In this document: piece by piece, positions 12,401 to 22,170 of the stretch
Layout of the letters: each line of letters opens with the position of its first letter
How positions within the stretch are numbered: position 1 is the first letter of the stretch
NCBI GenBank assembly: GCA_031257015.1
Contig: JAIRPK010000017.1
Span: forward strand, 1-64,000
DNA from: Tannerellaceae bacterium
GTDB taxonomy: Bacteria; Bacteroidota; Bacteroidia; Bacteroidales; Tannerellaceae
DNA length: 64,000 nucleotides
Reading direction: 5' to 3'
Position numbers and translations under genes: made by a program
The notes under the pieces: model-generated
Told to the model about the DNA's origin: nothing
Database searches by the model: none
Seen by the model: only the letters and a program-made list of their open reading frames with translations

Positions 12401-13788
12401 AAGATAAAAAACATTTAGTCGTAGTAAGTCGTTTAGCTGAAATGCGCATAATCGATCCAAACACAAAGATCGTATTGCTCACTCATAACATCCCTTACGG
12501 TTCAAAGTTGTATTTCAACAACAAAGACATGGTTAAGAAAGGCGATGTCATTATTGAATGGGACCCCTTCAATGCCGTCATAGTGTCGGAAGTCGCTGGT
12601 ACGATTGAGTTTGAAAATGTGCTGGAAGGAATAACTTATATGATAGAAAGTGATGATACAACCGGACTAAAGGAAAAAATCATCATTGAATCCAAGGATA
12701 AAACCAAAATTCCTATGGTGCATATCAAGAACAGTGAAGGTGATTACATCAAGAACTACACTCTTCCACTCAGTTCTCACGTTATCAAAGACAATAACGA
12801 CACCATAAAAGCCGGCGATGTATTGGCCAAAATTCCTCGCGCAGTAGGAAAAACGGGCGATATAACCGGTGGTTTGCCTCGTGTGACCGAATTGTTTGAA
12901 GCCCGTAACCCTTCTAATCCGGCGGTTGTTTCGGAAATAGACGGAGAGGTTGGATTTGGAAAAGTGAAGCGAGGAAACCGTGAGATAACTATTACGTCCA
13001 AACTTGGAGAAGTAAAGAAATACATGGTTCCGCTTTCAAAGCAATTACTTGTTCAGGAAAGCGATTACATCCGCGCAGGTATGCCATTATCGGACGGAGC
13101 TATTACTCCTTCAGACATCCTTGCAATCAAAGGGCCAACGGCTGTACAGGAATACATTGTTAATGAAGTACAGGATGTTTATCGCCTCCAAGGTGTGAAG
13201 ATTAACGACAAGCACTTTGAAGTTATCGTAAGGCAAATGATGCGCAAAGTAGAAGTCGTCGATCCGGGCGACACCAGATTTCTCGAACAGCAAGTGGTTG
13301 ATAAACTTGAGATAATGGACGAAAATGATCGAATATGGGGAAAGAAAGTAGTTGTTGACGCTGGTGATTCTCAAACTCTACACGCTGGCCAAATAGTTAC
13401 GGCACGCAAGCTTAGAGATGAAAACAGCATGTTGAAACGTCGTGATCTTCGCTTAATCGAAGCCCGCGACGCTGTTCCTGCTACTTCCAACCAAATTCTT
13501 CAAGGTATCACTCGTGCTGCCTTACAAACCAACAGCTTCATGTCGGCGGCATCCTTTCAAGAAACAACTAAAGTTCTTAATGAAGCTGCAATTAACGGCA
13601 AAGTTGATCGACTGGAAGGCTTGAAAGAAAATGTTATTTGCGGTCATTTGATCCCTGCTGGAACCGGTCAGCGAGACTTTGACAAGCTTGTCGTAGGCAC
13701 CAAAGATGAGTTTGAACGTATTTTTGCCAACCGCAAAAATGCTGAAGAACTTAATATGATGGACAGAATGGTTTATCGGAGAGAATAA
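9490..13788 (+). CDS. rpoC: DNA-directed RNA polymerase subunit beta'
   Basis: This subunit carries the polymerase active site. The 1432-residue product includes the N-terminal zinc ribbon (CHCGKYKR then CDRCGVEV, about residues 59-80), the catalytic Mg-binding motif [15 protein letters not shown], the second zinc cluster [16 protein letters not shown], and the trigger-loop region [16 protein letters not shown]. The C terminus has the conserved [20 protein letters not shown] block. A strong terminator follows the stop by 28 bp, so this is the last gene of the transcription unit. Confidence 0.98.
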   Translation: MAFRKENRIRNIFSKITIGLASPEEILENSSGEVLKPETINYRTYKPERDGLFCERIFGPIKDYECHCGKYKRIRYKGIVCDRCGVEVTEKKVRRERMGHIHLVVPVAHIWYFRSLPNKIGYLLGLSTKKLDSIIYYERYVVIQPGIASSVEYLDLLTEEEYLQNVDSLPKENHLLEDSDTNKFIAKIGAEAIYDLLMRLDLDSLSYGLRHKASTDTSQQRKNEALKRLQIVEAFRASRGRNRPEWMIVQVVPVIPPELRPLVPLDGGRFATSDLNDLYRRVIIRNNRLKRLMDIKAPEVILRNEKRMLQEAVDSLFDNSRKSSAVKTDANRPLKSLSDSLKGKQGRFRQNLLGKRVDYSARSVIVVGPELKMHECGIPKNMAAELYKPFIIRKLIERGIVKTVKSAKKIVDRKEPVVWDILEYVMKGHPVLLNRAPTLHRLGIQAFQPKLIEGKAIQLHPLSCTAFNADFDGDQMAVHLPLGNEAILEAQMLMLASHNILNPANGAPITVPSQDMVLGLYYITKLRRGAKGEGLLFYGVEEAIIAYNEGKISIHAPIKVLVSTLDESGYPVKKILETSVGRVMVNEYIPQEVGFINELLGKKALRDIIGQVIKICGVARTAQFLDDIKNLGYQMAFRGGLSFNLSDVLIPDEKDRLVEEGYQEVEQIMSNYSMGFITFNERYNQIIDTWTHVNSRLSESLIKKLTADNDGFNSVFMMMDSGARGSKEQIRQLSGMRGLMAKPQKSGSDSGQIIENPILSNFKEGLSVLEYFISTHGARKGLADTALKTADAGYLTRRLVDVSHDVIINEEDCGTLRGLVCTELKNNEEVIAPLYERILGRVSVHNIQHPLTGEIIVEAGEEIREEAANKIQESPMESIEIRSVLTCESKKGVCAKCYGRNLATGQMVQKGEVVGVIAAQSIGEPGTQLTLRTFHVGGIASNIVAESSIISKYDGILEIDELRAVTSVDPQDKKHLVVVSRLAEMRIIDPNTKIVLLTHNIPYGSKLYFNNKDMVKKGDVIIEWDPFNAVIVSEVAGTIEFENVLEGITYMIESDDTTGLKEKIIIESKDKTKIPMVHIKNSEGDYIKNYTLPLSSHVIKDNNDTIKAGDVLAKIPRAVGKTGDITGGLPRVTELFEARNPSNPAVVSEIDGEVGFGKVKRGNREITITSKLGEVKKYMVPLSKQLLVQESDYIRAGMPLSDGAITPSDILAIKGPTAVQEYIVNEVQDVYRLQGVKINDKHFEVIVRQMMRKVEVVDPGDTRFLEQQVVDKLEIMDENDRIWGKKVVVDAGDSQTLHAGQIVTARKLRDENSMLKRRDLRLIEARDAVPATSNQILQGITRAALQTNSFMSAASFQETTKVLNEAAINGKVDRLEGLKENVICGHLIPAGTGQRDFDKLVVGTKDEFERIFANRKNAEELNMMDRMVYRRE

Positions 13789-13816
13789 TCAGACGTCTTT
13801 CTCTCTATAAAATGCC

Positions 13817-13862
13817 AAAAGAACTCCTGCAGCCAAACAATGCAGGAGTTCTTTTATTTTTT
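13817..13862 (+). terminator. Rho-independent terminator after rpoC
   Basis: A perfect 15-bp stem (AAAAGAACTCCTGCA at 13817-13831 with its complement at 13841-13855) encloses a 9-nt loop and is followed by a T-rich tail. This ends the tuf-rpoC block. Confidence 0.92.
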
Positions 13863-14132
13863 AAGCCTGCTGTTATGAACGTCCGAAAACAGAGATGTTT
13901 CAAACGGCTTGCTTCTACTCCAACTTGACATTATTATCATCAAAAACAGGAAAACAGCGGACGTTTTTCATCTCGTTGGAAAAATGCAAAAGTCCGTCTG
14001 ACGCTTTTTTTTATCGCTGCAACGTTTCAAAAGCTTCGTCGAACATGTTTCTCTATTCTCTGTAAAATCATATATCGGAGTTCGGAATAAGCAAACTGAA
14101 AAAATCAGATAGAAAAAGGGGCAAGTTTCAAA

Positions 14133-14480
14133 TATTCGTATTATAAACTTTATGCAAATGAGAGGTTCATTTTATCTTCTCTTTTTGAAGCCTTTTTAAA
14201 GAATCTAATTCATTTGGAAACAGGTATTAAGAGTGACGAAAAAAATCGCTTAATGAGTTGGAGAAATAGAATATCATTGCGAAAAAGTCCTGTAATGGAA
14301 ACGGTAAATGATGAATTGGAAAATATCTGTCAAATCGACTATTCCGGGCGCCGAAATACGGGCATTTCCCTTATGAACAGGATACCTGCTCTTGTTTCTC
14401 ACAACTTTTTCACTGACAGAAAGCGCTCCTTTAAATTTGAGAGGAAAGTTCCAGAGGAGCAACAGTATCGATTTTATTAA
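14133..14480 (+). pseudogene. IS982-family transposase remnant (C-terminal part)
   Basis: Reading in the frame that ends at the TAA of 14478-14480 gives ANERFILSSLFEAFLKNLIH, then LETGIKSDEKN, then LRKSPVMETVNDELENICQI. These match, in order, the C-terminal third of IS982-type DDE transposases, whose usual pattern is a GYIS..LF..L segment, a (I/H)L(V/I)TKI..NMKN segment and LRKRA(I/L)IETVNDELKNI. The remnant keeps METVNDEL intact, but the following RHRS-like block has decayed to GRRNT, and no N-terminal two thirds is visible. It is a dead fragment beside the first tandem array. Confidence 0.8.
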
Positions 14481-14776
14481 ATACGGGACGGGGGCTGCCG
14501 GCGATAGCTATTCTTTATGAAGCGTTTGGAGATTGGACAACAATTATGGCTTAGACTAAACTCAAGTTGAGAAACATAACTATATCATATCCGGAGAATA
14601 ATCGTATGAAAATTGGGGCAATGCTTTGTTCTTCTTTATGAATCTTTTTAATTATGAGAAAACGATTTCTTTCTTTACTCTTTGGGGAGAGGGAAACACG
14701 GTTAATTTCACGAACTGTTATATTATGAAAATCACGTCTGGTATTCAACCAAAATTCAGATATTCTTTTTTGTCCT

Positions 14777-15231
14777 GACATGTTTGCCACATTTTTAAAG
14801 ATGTTCGCCACGTCTTTTGACATGTGACTTACATCTTTAAAGATGTTCGTTACGTCTTTTGACATGTGACTTACATCTTTAAAGATGTTCGCCACGTCTT
14901 TTGACATGTGACTTACGTCTTTAAAGATGTTCGCCACGTCTTTTGACATGTGACTTACGTCTTTAAAGATGTTCGTTACGTCTTTTGACATGTGACTTAC
15001 ATCTTTAAAGATGTTCGTTACGTCTTTTGACATGTGACTTACGTCTTTAAAGGTGTTCGCCACGTCTTTTTACATGTGACTTACGTCTTTAAAGGTGTTC
15101 GCCACGTCTTTTGACATGTGACTTACGTCTTTAAAGGTGTTCGTCACGTCTTTTGACATGTGACTTACGTCTTTAAAGATGTGAGTTACGTCTTTTGACA
15201 TGTGACTTACGTCTTTAAAGGTGTTCGCTAC
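14777..15231 (+). repeat. Tandem array 1: about 11 copies of a 42-bp unit
   Basis: Unit starts fall at 14777, 14819, 14861 and every 42 bp to 15197, with no insertion or deletion; the last unit is partial. Each unit is two diverged 21-bp halves: read on the minus strand it gives the 14-residue period FKDVSHM-SKDVTNI. The plus-strand core CATGTGACTTACGTCTTTAA recurs in array 2 in the opposite orientation. An open frame runs through on the minus strand, but I see no sign that it is a gene. The array lies between the IS982 remnant and the pheS promoter. About 200 bp on either side (14481-14776, 15232-15425) hold nothing I recognise. Confidence 0.95.
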
Positions 15232-15425
15232 GGGAATGGTGCTGTTTTTTGCTTACTGATATGTTTCGCTTGACGATGGTGAGAGGAGGCGTGAAACAAA
15301 ACTGTTTCAGTGTTTATTCCGGGAGAGTTTATTATTCACGGAATTGGACTGGAGGAGATTGAAAGAGGCGTTTGAATGGCTTCGGCCATCTCTCTGCCTG
15401 CGTGGATTAACTCAAAATAAAAGTC

Positions 15426-15433
15426 TATTTTTG
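15426..15433 (+). promoter_or_regulatory. -7 box upstream of pheS
   Basis: TATTTTTG matches TAnnTTTG, 26 bp before the pheS ATG. No clear TTTG is seen at the -33 distance. Confidence 0.4.
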
Positions 15434-15459
15434 CATTCGTAATTATATAAGCAGCAAGA

Positions 15460-16500
15460 ATGATAAACGAAATTAAACGACTCCTGAAAGAGGTAGAAGA
15501 ATTGACTGCCGCGAATGCCGGCGAAATCGAGGCTTTGAGAATAAAGTATCTTAGCAAGAAAGGTGAAATCGCACGGATGATGAATAACTTCCGCGAAATA
15601 GCGGCGGAACAAAAAAAGGAAGTGGGGCAGCATCTTAATATACTGAAGGAAAAGGCCCACGAGAAAATTAATGAATTACGCGAGAAGTTTGTCGAACCGG
15701 AAGGTGCAGGCGGGGATTTTGATCTTACGCGAACCTCCTACCCCATCGCTTTAGGTTCGCGGCATCCGCTATCTATTGTGCAAAAAGAAATTTGCGACAT
15801 CTTCGGACGTCTTGGATTTAATATTGCGGCAGGACCGGAAATTGATGATGACGAACATGTTTTCTCAATGCTCAATTTTCCTGACGACCATCCGGCGCGA
15901 GACATGCAGGACACGTTTTTTATTGAGAACAAACAGGTTGACGAACCTGCCGGACGGGAAATTATCCTGCGGACGCATACTTCGTCTGTGCAAATACGGG
16001 TGATGAACGCGCAAGAGCCGCCTATACGAATTATCTGCCCCGGTCGCGTTTATCGGAATGAGGCGATTTCTTATCGTGCACATTGTTTCTTTCATCAAGT
16101 TGAGGCTTTGTATGTTGACCGGAATGTTTCGTTTGCGGACTTGAAACAGGCTCTTGACTTCTTTGCCAAAGAGATGTTCGGCAAGGAGACGCAAATTCGC
16201 TTGCGACCTTCTTATTTTCCATTCACCGAACCTTCGGGCGAGATGGACATATCTTGTAACCTTTGCGGAGGACGGGGGTGTTCGTTCTGCAAGCATACGG
16301 GATGGGTGGAAATACTCGGATGTGGAATGGTTGACCCGGCTGTGCTGGCCAATTGCGGTATTAATCCGGACGAATATTCTGGTTATGCGTTGGGAATGGG
16401 CATTGAGAGGATTGCGAACCTGAAATACAGAGTGAACGACCTCCGACTTTTCTCCGAGAATGATCTCCGCTTCCTCAAACAATTCACTTCTGCTTACTAA
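15460..16500 (+). CDS. pheS: Phenylalanyl-tRNA synthetase alpha subunit
   Basis: The alpha subunit carries the class II catalytic core that charges tRNA-Phe, working as an alpha2-beta2 tetramer with PheT, which is not in this window. The 346-residue protein has the N-terminal coiled coil that binds tRNA (about residues 1-85), motif 1 in HPLSIVQKEICDIFGRLGF, the motif 2 segment ICPGRVYRNEA and the motif 3 segment SGYALGMGIERIANLKY. A cysteine-rich insert (CNLCGGRGCSFC, about residue 260) is present, as in many alpha subunits. Start chosen at the ATG 26 bp after the -7 box. nth follows 32 bp downstream. Confidence 0.97.
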   Translation: MINEIKRLLKEVEELTAANAGEIEALRIKYLSKKGEIARMMNNFREIAAEQKKEVGQHLNILKEKAHEKINELREKFVEPEGAGGDFDLTRTSYPIALGSRHPLSIVQKEICDIFGRLGFNIAAGPEIDDDEHVFSMLNFPDDHPARDMQDTFFIENKQVDEPAGREIILRTHTSSVQIRVMNAQEPPIRIICPGRVYRNEAISYRAHCFFHQVEALYVDRNVSFADLKQALDFFAKEMFGKETQIRLRPSYFPFTEPSGEMDISCNLCGGRGCSFCKHTGWVEILGCGMVDPAVLANCGINPDEYSGYALGMGIERIANLKYRVNDLRLFSENDLRFLKQFTSAY

Positions 16501-16532
16501 ACAGTTTTTGGACGCTTGTCTCGACGGCAATA

Positions 16533-17174
16533 ATGAACAAAAAGGCTCGGTACAACAATATCATCCAGTGGTTCCAGGCCAATATGCCGTTGGCGAAAAG
16601 CGAATTGAACTACCGCAATCCTTATGAGCTGCTGGTGGCTGTTATATTGTCAGCTCAATGTACGGATAAGCGGGTGAATATGATTACGCCTGCTCTGTTG
16701 GAAAGTTTTCCGGATCCGGCATCGCTTGCGGCGGCTTCTCCAGAAACGGTTTATGAGTACATACGGTCTATTTCGTATCCTAACAATAAGGCTAAGCATC
16801 TGGTGGGAATGGCAAAGGCTTTGGTGGAAAATTATGATGGACATGTGCCTTCCGAAATAAAGGAACTTCAAAAACTGCCGGGCGTCGGGCGAAAGACTGC
16901 GAATGTCATTGCTTCCATAGTGTTCGACAAACCGGCCATGGCGGTTGATACTCACGTATTCCGCGTTGCAAACCGCATCGGACTGACCAATAATAGCCGA
17001 ACGCCGCTGGAAACTGAGAAGACGCTCGTCGCCAACATCCCTGTCGAGCTTATTGCACGGGCACATCACTGGCTAATCTTGCATGGCAGATATGTTTGCA
17101 CGGCGAGGAATCCGAAATGCAATGAGTGTGGAATTGCAGCATGGTGTGAATTTCATTCTAAGAACGGGAAATGA
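16533..17174 (+). CDS. nth: Endonuclease III (DNA glycosylase/AP lyase)
   Basis: Endonuclease III removes oxidised pyrimidines and nicks the resulting abasic site in base excision repair. The 213-residue protein has the helix-hairpin-helix LQKLPGVGRKTANVI (about residues 110-124) with the catalytic Lys, the catalytic Asp in VDTHVFRVANRIGL, and the C-terminal 4Fe-4S cluster with spacing C-x6-C-x2-C-x5-C. Length is normal. Its TGA overlaps the ATG of the next gene by 4 bp, so the two are translationally coupled. Confidence 0.97.
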   Translation: MNKKARYNNIIQWFQANMPLAKSELNYRNPYELLVAVILSAQCTDKRVNMITPALLESFPDPASLAAASPETVYEYIRSISYPNNKAKHLVGMAKALVENYDGHVPSEIKELQKLPGVGRKTANVIASIVFDKPAMAVDTHVFRVANRIGLTNNSRTPLETEKTLVANIPVELIARAHHWLILHGRYVCTARNPKCNECGIAAWCEFHSKNGK

Positions 17175-18010
17175 GGTCTTACAGTAAGGAGATTGTCATA
17201 AGTTTTGCGGCACTTGTGCTCCTCGTCTTTGCAGTCGTCGCCTTCCTGCGAACAGTTCGTGTTCAACAAAATAATTTAGATGTAAATATATTCTCTCTCA
17301 TCCCTCCTAATGCAGAGGTGACATTCACTATCAATCGCCCTGACATGTTCCGGAAAATACCTGGACTATATGCAGCTCTCGGCGATGAAATTCCTTCCGT
17401 TTATTTATCCATATTACAGAATCTTAGCCTCGAATCGGCTGTTATATCCTTCTATCCGCAAGGCTCTCTTTGCTGTGTGCAAACACAAGCGCCTGGTGAC
17501 ATTGTCGATTTTCTGTTTGACAGATTTAAAGAATATGCGCCTCTGAAGCAGGAAGCGAACAAATTGGAGTTTTATTATCTCCCTGACGCTGAAAACCGTT
17601 TCCTGGGATATTATACATATAAGAATGTGTGGGTCGGGAGTTATAGCAGCAAACTTCTTGAACGGACGGGCGCACGGCAAAGGCGGAGTGAAATGATGTT
17701 GCCAAACGAAATGCTCGACTTGTTTGAAAAGGCTGACAAGAACTCGCCGGCGAATATTATCTTCCCTGTCTCCCTTGTTGGACTGGAGCTTCTGCCGGAA
17801 TTTGCTGAAACAAACTATCTCGCTGCCGACTTGTTCGTAAGCGAGGGTAATCTTTGCGCATACATGTATCTTCCGGCATACGACGAAAAAATAGAAATGC
17901 TTCTCAAGAATTTCCTTGAAAAGCATTTTCCTATGTTATTGTTCTCCTTCCAAATCTCGGTTGATGGCGGGAAGGTAGCGTTGACGGCTTGCGCTCCGGT
18001 GGGGAATTAG
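17171..18010 (+). CDS. Hypothetical membrane-anchored protein
   Basis: I do not recognise this 279-residue protein. One N-terminal membrane segment (about residues 9-27, ISFAALVLLVFAVVAFLR) is followed by a soluble part that should lie in the periplasm. The soluble part has a mixed alpha/beta look and no visible catalytic motif. Its start overlaps nth by 4 bp (ATGA), which favours co-transcription. Its 3' end overlaps the convergent oxidoreductase gene by 4 bp. Similar anchored proteins with poorly conserved sequence are common in Bacteroidota. Confidence 0.75.
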   Translation: MRSYSKEIVISFAALVLLVFAVVAFLRTVRVQQNNLDVNIFSLIPPNAEVTFTINRPDMFRKIPGLYAALGDEIPSVYLSILQNLSLESAVISFYPQGSLCCVQTQAPGDIVDFLFDRFKEYAPLKQEANKLEFYYLPDAENRFLGYYTYKNVWVGSYSSKLLERTGARQRRSEMMLPNEMLDLFEKADKNSPANIIFPVSLVGLELLPEFAETNYLAADLFVSEGNLCAYMYLPAYDEKIEMLLKNFLEKHFPMLLFSFQISVDGGKVALTACAPVGN

Positions 18011-19080
18011 CTTGGAGATAGGGCTATTGCGTTATATTCTTTTCGGCTTGTTCCCGTATTCCCGTTTTCTTTTAATATGTATATCCGCCTGATTATATCG
18101 ACTACTTTCAGGCCTTCTAGCACATTGGTTGTGATCGTTTCCTCCGACGAGCCGGACAGGACATTGACAACGTTACGAATGACCATGTCGTGGTTCTGTG
18201 CCGAGCCTTTGTATGAGCCGTAATCGTTTCCGGGCTTTGTTGGAGGGAGAACAGGCATGTTGTAATCCTTGATGTGGCAGTATTCAACTTTGTCCATGTA
18301 TTGACCGCCTATCTTGACACTTCCTTTTTCTGCGATTATGATCATGCTGCTTTCCATGTTCCTGTCCCAGACAGATGTGGAATAGGCAAGCGTGCCTATG
18401 CCGCCGTTCAGGAAACGAAAGTTGATTAGGCCAGTGTCCTCGAAGTCGGTAAGATTGCTGTGGTTGAAATCGGCAAAGCACCCTTGTATGTCGGTTATGT
18501 CGCCGAATAGCCAATACATGATGTCGATGAAATGCGAGAATTGGGTGAACAGTGTGCCGCCATCCAACTCCGCGTCGCCATGCCAGCCGCCGGGTTTGTA
18601 ATAACGCTCGTCCCGATTCCAGAAGCAATTGAGCTGTACGACGTAAATATCGCCCAGCCTGCCGGTTGTCACCATCTCTTTTATCCATGCTGATGGAGGT
18701 GAATAGCGGTTTTGCATGACACAAAAAACCTGACGGCGGCACTTGAGAGAGACATAAACGACACGCTCCGCATCGGCCAAGCTTAACGATAACGGCTTCT
18801 CAACTACGACATGACAACCGGCTTCGAGAGCCTGTATGGCCATTGACGCATGAAGACCGTTGGGCGTGCAAATATTAACTACGTCGATCGGCAGGTTGCT
18901 CTGGAAAAGCTCAGCCATGCTGCCGAAAAACGGGACGTCTTGCAAGTCTATGCCCAGTTCGCTTCGCGGACGGATGTCGCATAGTGCAGATAAATGAGAA
19001 CGCTCGTCGCGCATGATCATCTCCGCATGGCGTTTGCCTATATGTCCGCAACCTACGACGGCGAAATGGATCTTATTCAT
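18007..19080 (-). CDS. Gfo/Idh/MocA-family NAD(P)-dependent sugar oxidoreductase
   Basis: The 357-residue protein begins with a Rossmann motif (FAVVGCGHIGKRHAEMI), has the family EKPLSLSLADAERV motif with the conserved Lys (about residue 93), and a substrate-binding domain containing WHGDAELDGGTLFTQFSHFI with the conserved His. Family members oxidise or epimerise sugars or nucleotide sugars. The exact substrate cannot be read from sequence; a UDP-sugar acid dehydrogenase of surface polysaccharide synthesis is one candidate. It is the last gene of the lgt operon, and the nagB stop TAA directly abuts its ATG. Confidence 0.88.
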   Translation of the reverse strand: MNKIHFAVVGCGHIGKRHAEMIMRDERSHLSALCDIRPRSELGIDLQDVPFFGSMAELFQSNLPIDVVNICTPNGLHASMAIQALEAGCHVVVEKPLSLSLADAERVVYVSLKCRRQVFCVMQNRYSPPSAWIKEMVTTGRLGDIYVVQLNCFWNRDERYYKPGGWHGDAELDGGTLFTQFSHFIDIMYWLFGDITDIQGCFADFNHSNLTDFEDTGLINFRFLNGGIGTLAYSTSVWDRNMESSMIIIAEKGSVKIGGQYMDKVEYCHIKDYNMPVLPPTKPGNDYGSYKGSAQNHDMVIRNVVNVLSGSSEETITTNVLEGLKVVDIIRRIYILKENGNTGTSRKEYNAIALSPS

Positions 19081-19893
19081 TTAAATCAGCAGGCCGGAGG
19101 GCAAGAGGTTGTTCTTTTCTATATCCTTGAAATAATTGTACGTGCCGACTTTTATTTCGGAGCAGGCGGCCTCGTCGGCAACAATGATTCCTTTCGGATG
19201 CAACTGAAGGGCAGAGATTGTCCACATCTGGCTGACCGATCCTTCGATGGCTTGCTGTAATGCACGAGCCTTGTTGTGCCCATTGACGAGGATGAGAACT
19301 TCGCGAGCGTCAAGAATCGTGCCGACGCCGACGGTGAGGGCCGTTTTCGGAACCTGGTTGACATCGTTGCCAAAGAAGCGGGAATTGGCGATGATTGTGT
19401 CTGTCGTCAGGGTCTTTATCCGTGTCCGTGAACTTAATGACGAACCTGGCTCATTGAAAGCTATGTGCCCGTCGGGGCCTACGCCGCCAATGAAGAGGTC
19501 GATGCCGCCTGATTCTTTCATGCAGGCTTCGTAAGATAAACACTCTGCTTCCATATCAGAGGCATTGCCGTTAAGAATGTGGACGTTCTCCGGCAATATG
19601 TCTATATGGCTGAAGAAGTTGTTCCACATGAAGGAGTGATAGCTCTCAGGATGCTCCTGGGGAAGGCCGACGTATTCGTCCATGTTAAAAGTGACGACAT
19701 GGTTGAACGAAACGTATCCTTTATGACATAGTTCTATCAGCCGGGCGTACATGCCAAGGGGCGACGAGCCGGTAGGCAATCCCAGCACAAAAGGTTTTTT
19801 TCCACTGCAAACAGCCCGGTTGATCCGAACTGCTACATAATTGGCTGCCCATTCGGAGAGGGCAGCGTAATCCGGTTCTATAATCAGTCTCAT
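19081..19893 (-). CDS. nagB: Glucosamine-6-phosphate deaminase
   Basis: NagB converts glucosamine-6-phosphate to fructose-6-phosphate and ammonia, the entry of amino sugars into glycolysis. The 270-residue protein has [16 protein letters not shown] (phosphate binding), the catalytic Asp segment FNMDEYVGL, the HPESYHSFM segment and [17 protein letters not shown] with the catalytic His. Length matches the single-domain enzyme. It lies 13 bp after fprA and abuts the oxidoreductase gene. With fucosidase and GH13 elsewhere in the window this fits growth on mucin-like or other amino-sugar glycans (inference). Confidence 0.96.
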   Translation of the reverse strand: MRLIIEPDYAALSEWAANYVAVRINRAVCSGKKPFVLGLPTGSSPLGMYARLIELCHKGYVSFNHVVTFNMDEYVGLPQEHPESYHSFMWNNFFSHIDILPENVHILNGNASDMEAECLSYEACMKESGGIDLFIGGVGPDGHIAFNEPGSSLSSRTRIKTLTTDTIIANSRFFGNDVNQVPKTALTVGVGTILDAREVLILVNGHNKARALQQAIEGSVSQMWTISALQLHPKGIIVADEAACSEIKVGTYNYFKDIEKNNLLPSGLLI

Positions 19894-19906
19894 TTAAGTA
19901 TATCTA

Positions 19907-21097
19907 TTAATTATCGTTTAGTTTTTGCGCCATTAACTTGCCTAGTTCAAGGCAACGGTTATATGTGTCGGCTGTCATGCCTTGCTTTTGCTCTACGGCA
20001 GAGCCAACGGTTTCCCATTTCATGCGCAAGGCGTATTCCTCCAGTTTTTTAACGGCGGCGCCAGCCCATGTAAATGTTCCGAAAATGCCAAATAGCCGGT
20101 TCTTGACGTCGCGCGTCTCGACCTTCATCAACAGAGATTCTATTTCAGGGAATAACTGGTTTGAATATGTCGGGCTGCCGACAATAAGGCCGCGGTATTT
20201 GAAAACGTCGCGGAGAATATATGAGGAATGACTGCGGCTAGCGTTGTGCATGGCGATGTTCTTGATACCGTGCTCTACCAGCGAAGTAGCGACAGCCTCG
20301 GCCATCTGCTCCGTATGACCGTACATGCTGCCGTAAACGATTGTGGCGCCGGACTTGCCTTCGTAGCGGCTCATGCGCTCATAGACGGAAACGGCATCAT
20401 TAATGTATCGCTTCCATACTGGGCCGTGAGTGGAACAGATCATCTGAATGTCGAGCGAAGAAACTTTATTTATCGCTTTCTGTACCGGCGAGCCGTATTT
20501 GCCGACTATATTGGAGTAATAGCGTTCCATCTCATCCCAAAAGCCGTCTAACAAAAGCTCGTCGTCAATTATGCCGCCGTCCAGTGTGCCGTATGTGCCG
20601 AAGGCATCGGCGGAGAACAGGACTTTGCTCACAGCGTCGTAAGTAAACATGACTTCAGGCCAGTGAACCATCGGGGCAGTGTGAAAAAACAGAGAGCGGG
20701 AGCCGATCGGCAGAGAATCGCCGTCCTTAACCTCGTGAAGCCCGTCTTTTATGCCGTAAAAACCGTCGAGCATTCCGAATGTCTTGCCGTTACCGACTAT
20801 CTTCATGCCGGGATACTGACGGCGGAGCTGACGTATGCTGCCGGAATGATCCGGCTCCATGTGATTGACTATTAAATATTCCAGCGGACGATCGCCAAGA
20901 ATGTCGCTCAACCGTTGAAGGTATATGTCGGAGAAGCTTGCATCAACAGTATCAACCAGCGTCGCCTTTTCATCCATTATAAGGTACGAATTGTACGATA
21001 CTCCATGCGGCAGCGGCCAGAGGTTCTCAAACAGCGACTTGCTGCGGTCGTTGACGCCGACGTAATAAATCTTATTTGCTATTTCTTTTGCTTTCAT
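19907..21097 (-). CDS. FprA-type flavodiiron protein
   Basis: Flavodiiron proteins reduce O2 to water or NO to N2O and protect anaerobes. The 396 residues comprise an N-terminal metallo-beta-lactamase-like domain with the diiron ligand motif NHMEPDHSGS (about residue 77) and further ligands (STHGPVW), and a C-terminal flavodoxin domain with the FMN phosphate loop VYGSMYGHTEQMAEA (about residue 256). There is no C-terminal rubredoxin domain, so an external electron donor is expected. Its start overlaps the end of lgt by 26 bp. Confidence 0.94.
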   Translation of the reverse strand: MKAKEIANKIYYVGVNDRSKSLFENLWPLPHGVSYNSYLIMDEKATLVDTVDASFSDIYLQRLSDILGDRPLEYLIVNHMEPDHSGSIRQLRRQYPGMKIVGNGKTFGMLDGFYGIKDGLHEVKDGDSLPIGSRSLFFHTAPMVHWPEVMFTYDAVSKVLFSADAFGTYGTLDGGIIDDELLLDGFWDEMERYYSNIVGKYGSPVQKAINKVSSLDIQMICSTHGPVWKRYINDAVSVYERMSRYEGKSGATIVYGSMYGHTEQMAEAVATSLVEHGIKNIAMHNASRSHSSYILRDVFKYRGLIVGSPTYSNQLFPEIESLLMKVETRDVKNRLFGIFGTFTWAGAAVKKLEEYALRMKWETVGSAVEQKQGMTADTYNRCLELGKLMAQKLNDN

Positions 21098-21917
21098 ATT
21101 GCTGAGGTTGTTTTTTCAGTGCACGCCATACAAAATAAACTCCGGCAAGAATGAACGGGAGGCTGAGAAGTTGCCCCATCTTCAGTATCATGCCGACCTC
21201 AAAATCTTCCTGAACGTTCTTCAGGTATTCAATGAAAAAGCGGGAGGCGAAGATACATATCATGAATATGCCGAAAATGAAGCCTTCTCTCTTATATGCG
21301 TCTTTCTTGAAGTAAAGCCACATGCAGAGGACGAAGGTTAGCATGTAACACGCCGCTTCGTAAATCTGCGTCGGGTGGCTCGGCGGACTAAAAATCGGTT
21401 CCTGTCCCTGCTTCCATGAATATATATTCTGGATGAACTTGAACGCCCAGGGGACGTCAGTCGCATGTCCGTATATCTCATGATTCATTAAGTTGCCCAG
21501 GCGGATGAGGGCAGCGACGAGGCCTGTCGGGACTACCAGCCGGTCGAATGTCCACAGCATACTTTTGTGCGTATATTTTCGGGAGAAGAAGTATATCGCG
21601 ATGATAATGCCCAGAACGCCGCCGTGACTGGCCAAACCGCCACCGCGAATGTTGATGAACGCAAGCGGATCGGTCAACAGCGAGGGCTGGTAGAACAGAC
21701 AGTGCCCCAGACGTGCGCCCAAAACAGTCCCCAGGATAGTGTACCAGAATAGTGGATATATCCATTCGCGGTTCAGCTTCTCTTTTTTCCACATCTGCAC
21801 GGCTATCAAATCGCCGATATAAAAACCGACGGCAAAGGCCAAGCCGTACCATCGCACTTCTATTGTGCCGACTTGGAAAAGCGCCGGGTCGGCTGTCCAT
21901 GTTATAAAGTTTAGCAT
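21072..21917 (-). CDS. lgt: Prolipoprotein diacylglyceryl transferase
   Basis: Lgt adds diacylglycerol from phosphatidylglycerol to the lipobox Cys of prelipoproteins in the inner membrane. The product has about seven membrane segments, an R/Y-containing first helix block (VRWYGLAFAVGFYIG), SHGGVLGIIIA, the Lgt signature RLGNLMNHEIYG, and HPTQIYEAACYM. I place the start at 21917 (MLNFITW..., 281 residues) rather than at an upstream ATG at 21983, because the -7 box TATCTTTG occupies 21990-21983 on this strand and would overlap that upstream codon. It is the first gene of a four-gene minus-strand operon. Confidence 0.95.
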   Translation of the reverse strand: MLNFITWTADPALFQVGTIEVRWYGLAFAVGFYIGDLIAVQMWKKEKLNREWIYPLFWYTILGTVLGARLGHCLFYQPSLLTDPLAFINIRGGGLASHGGVLGIIIAIYFFSRKYTHKSMLWTFDRLVVPTGLVAALIRLGNLMNHEIYGHATDVPWAFKFIQNIYSWKQGQEPIFSPPSHPTQIYEAACYMLTFVLCMWLYFKKDAYKREGFIFGIFMICIFASRFFIEYLKNVQEDFEVGMILKMGQLLSLPFILAGVYFVWRALKKQPQQYESKRNSK

Positions 21918-21982
21918 AAATTTAATTGGAGATATTATATGTATATTACAATTATTGAGAAAACTCCGGTTCGGAATCGCCA

Positions 21983-21990
21983 CAAAGATA
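21983..21990 (-). promoter_or_regulatory. -7 box of the lgt-fprA-nagB operon
   Basis: CAAAGATA on the plus strand is TATCTTTG on the minus strand, the exact box seen upstream of porX, fba and trpS here. The start site would be near 21976, leaving a leader of about 60 nt before the lgt ATG at 21917. Confidence 0.6.
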
Positions 21991-22170
21991 GCAATTTCCG
22001 AGTATCTCCTTCCCCGCCGCCGCGCTGATGTTCAGACTTGCCGGAGGGGGCGCCGCGCTCGATTGGAGAACCTGGAATTTTCCGGACTGGGAATGACATC
22101 TTGTTCATAATATGGAGGCGAAGGGCAATTGAAGTGTACTGAAGTTTTTTCAAATCGTCTGGGAACCAGG

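Noticed and set aside
14551-15063. Long minus-strand frame of repeated FKDV/SKDV residues as a protein gene
   Set aside because: It is produced by the 42-bp array; there is no promoter, and its tail is non-repeated sequence with no known motif. The same holds for the frames in arrays 2, 3 and 5.
21918-21983. Upstream start of lgt at 21983
   Set aside because: The -7 box TATCTTTG overlaps that codon, and the Lgt family starts near MLNFITW (21917).
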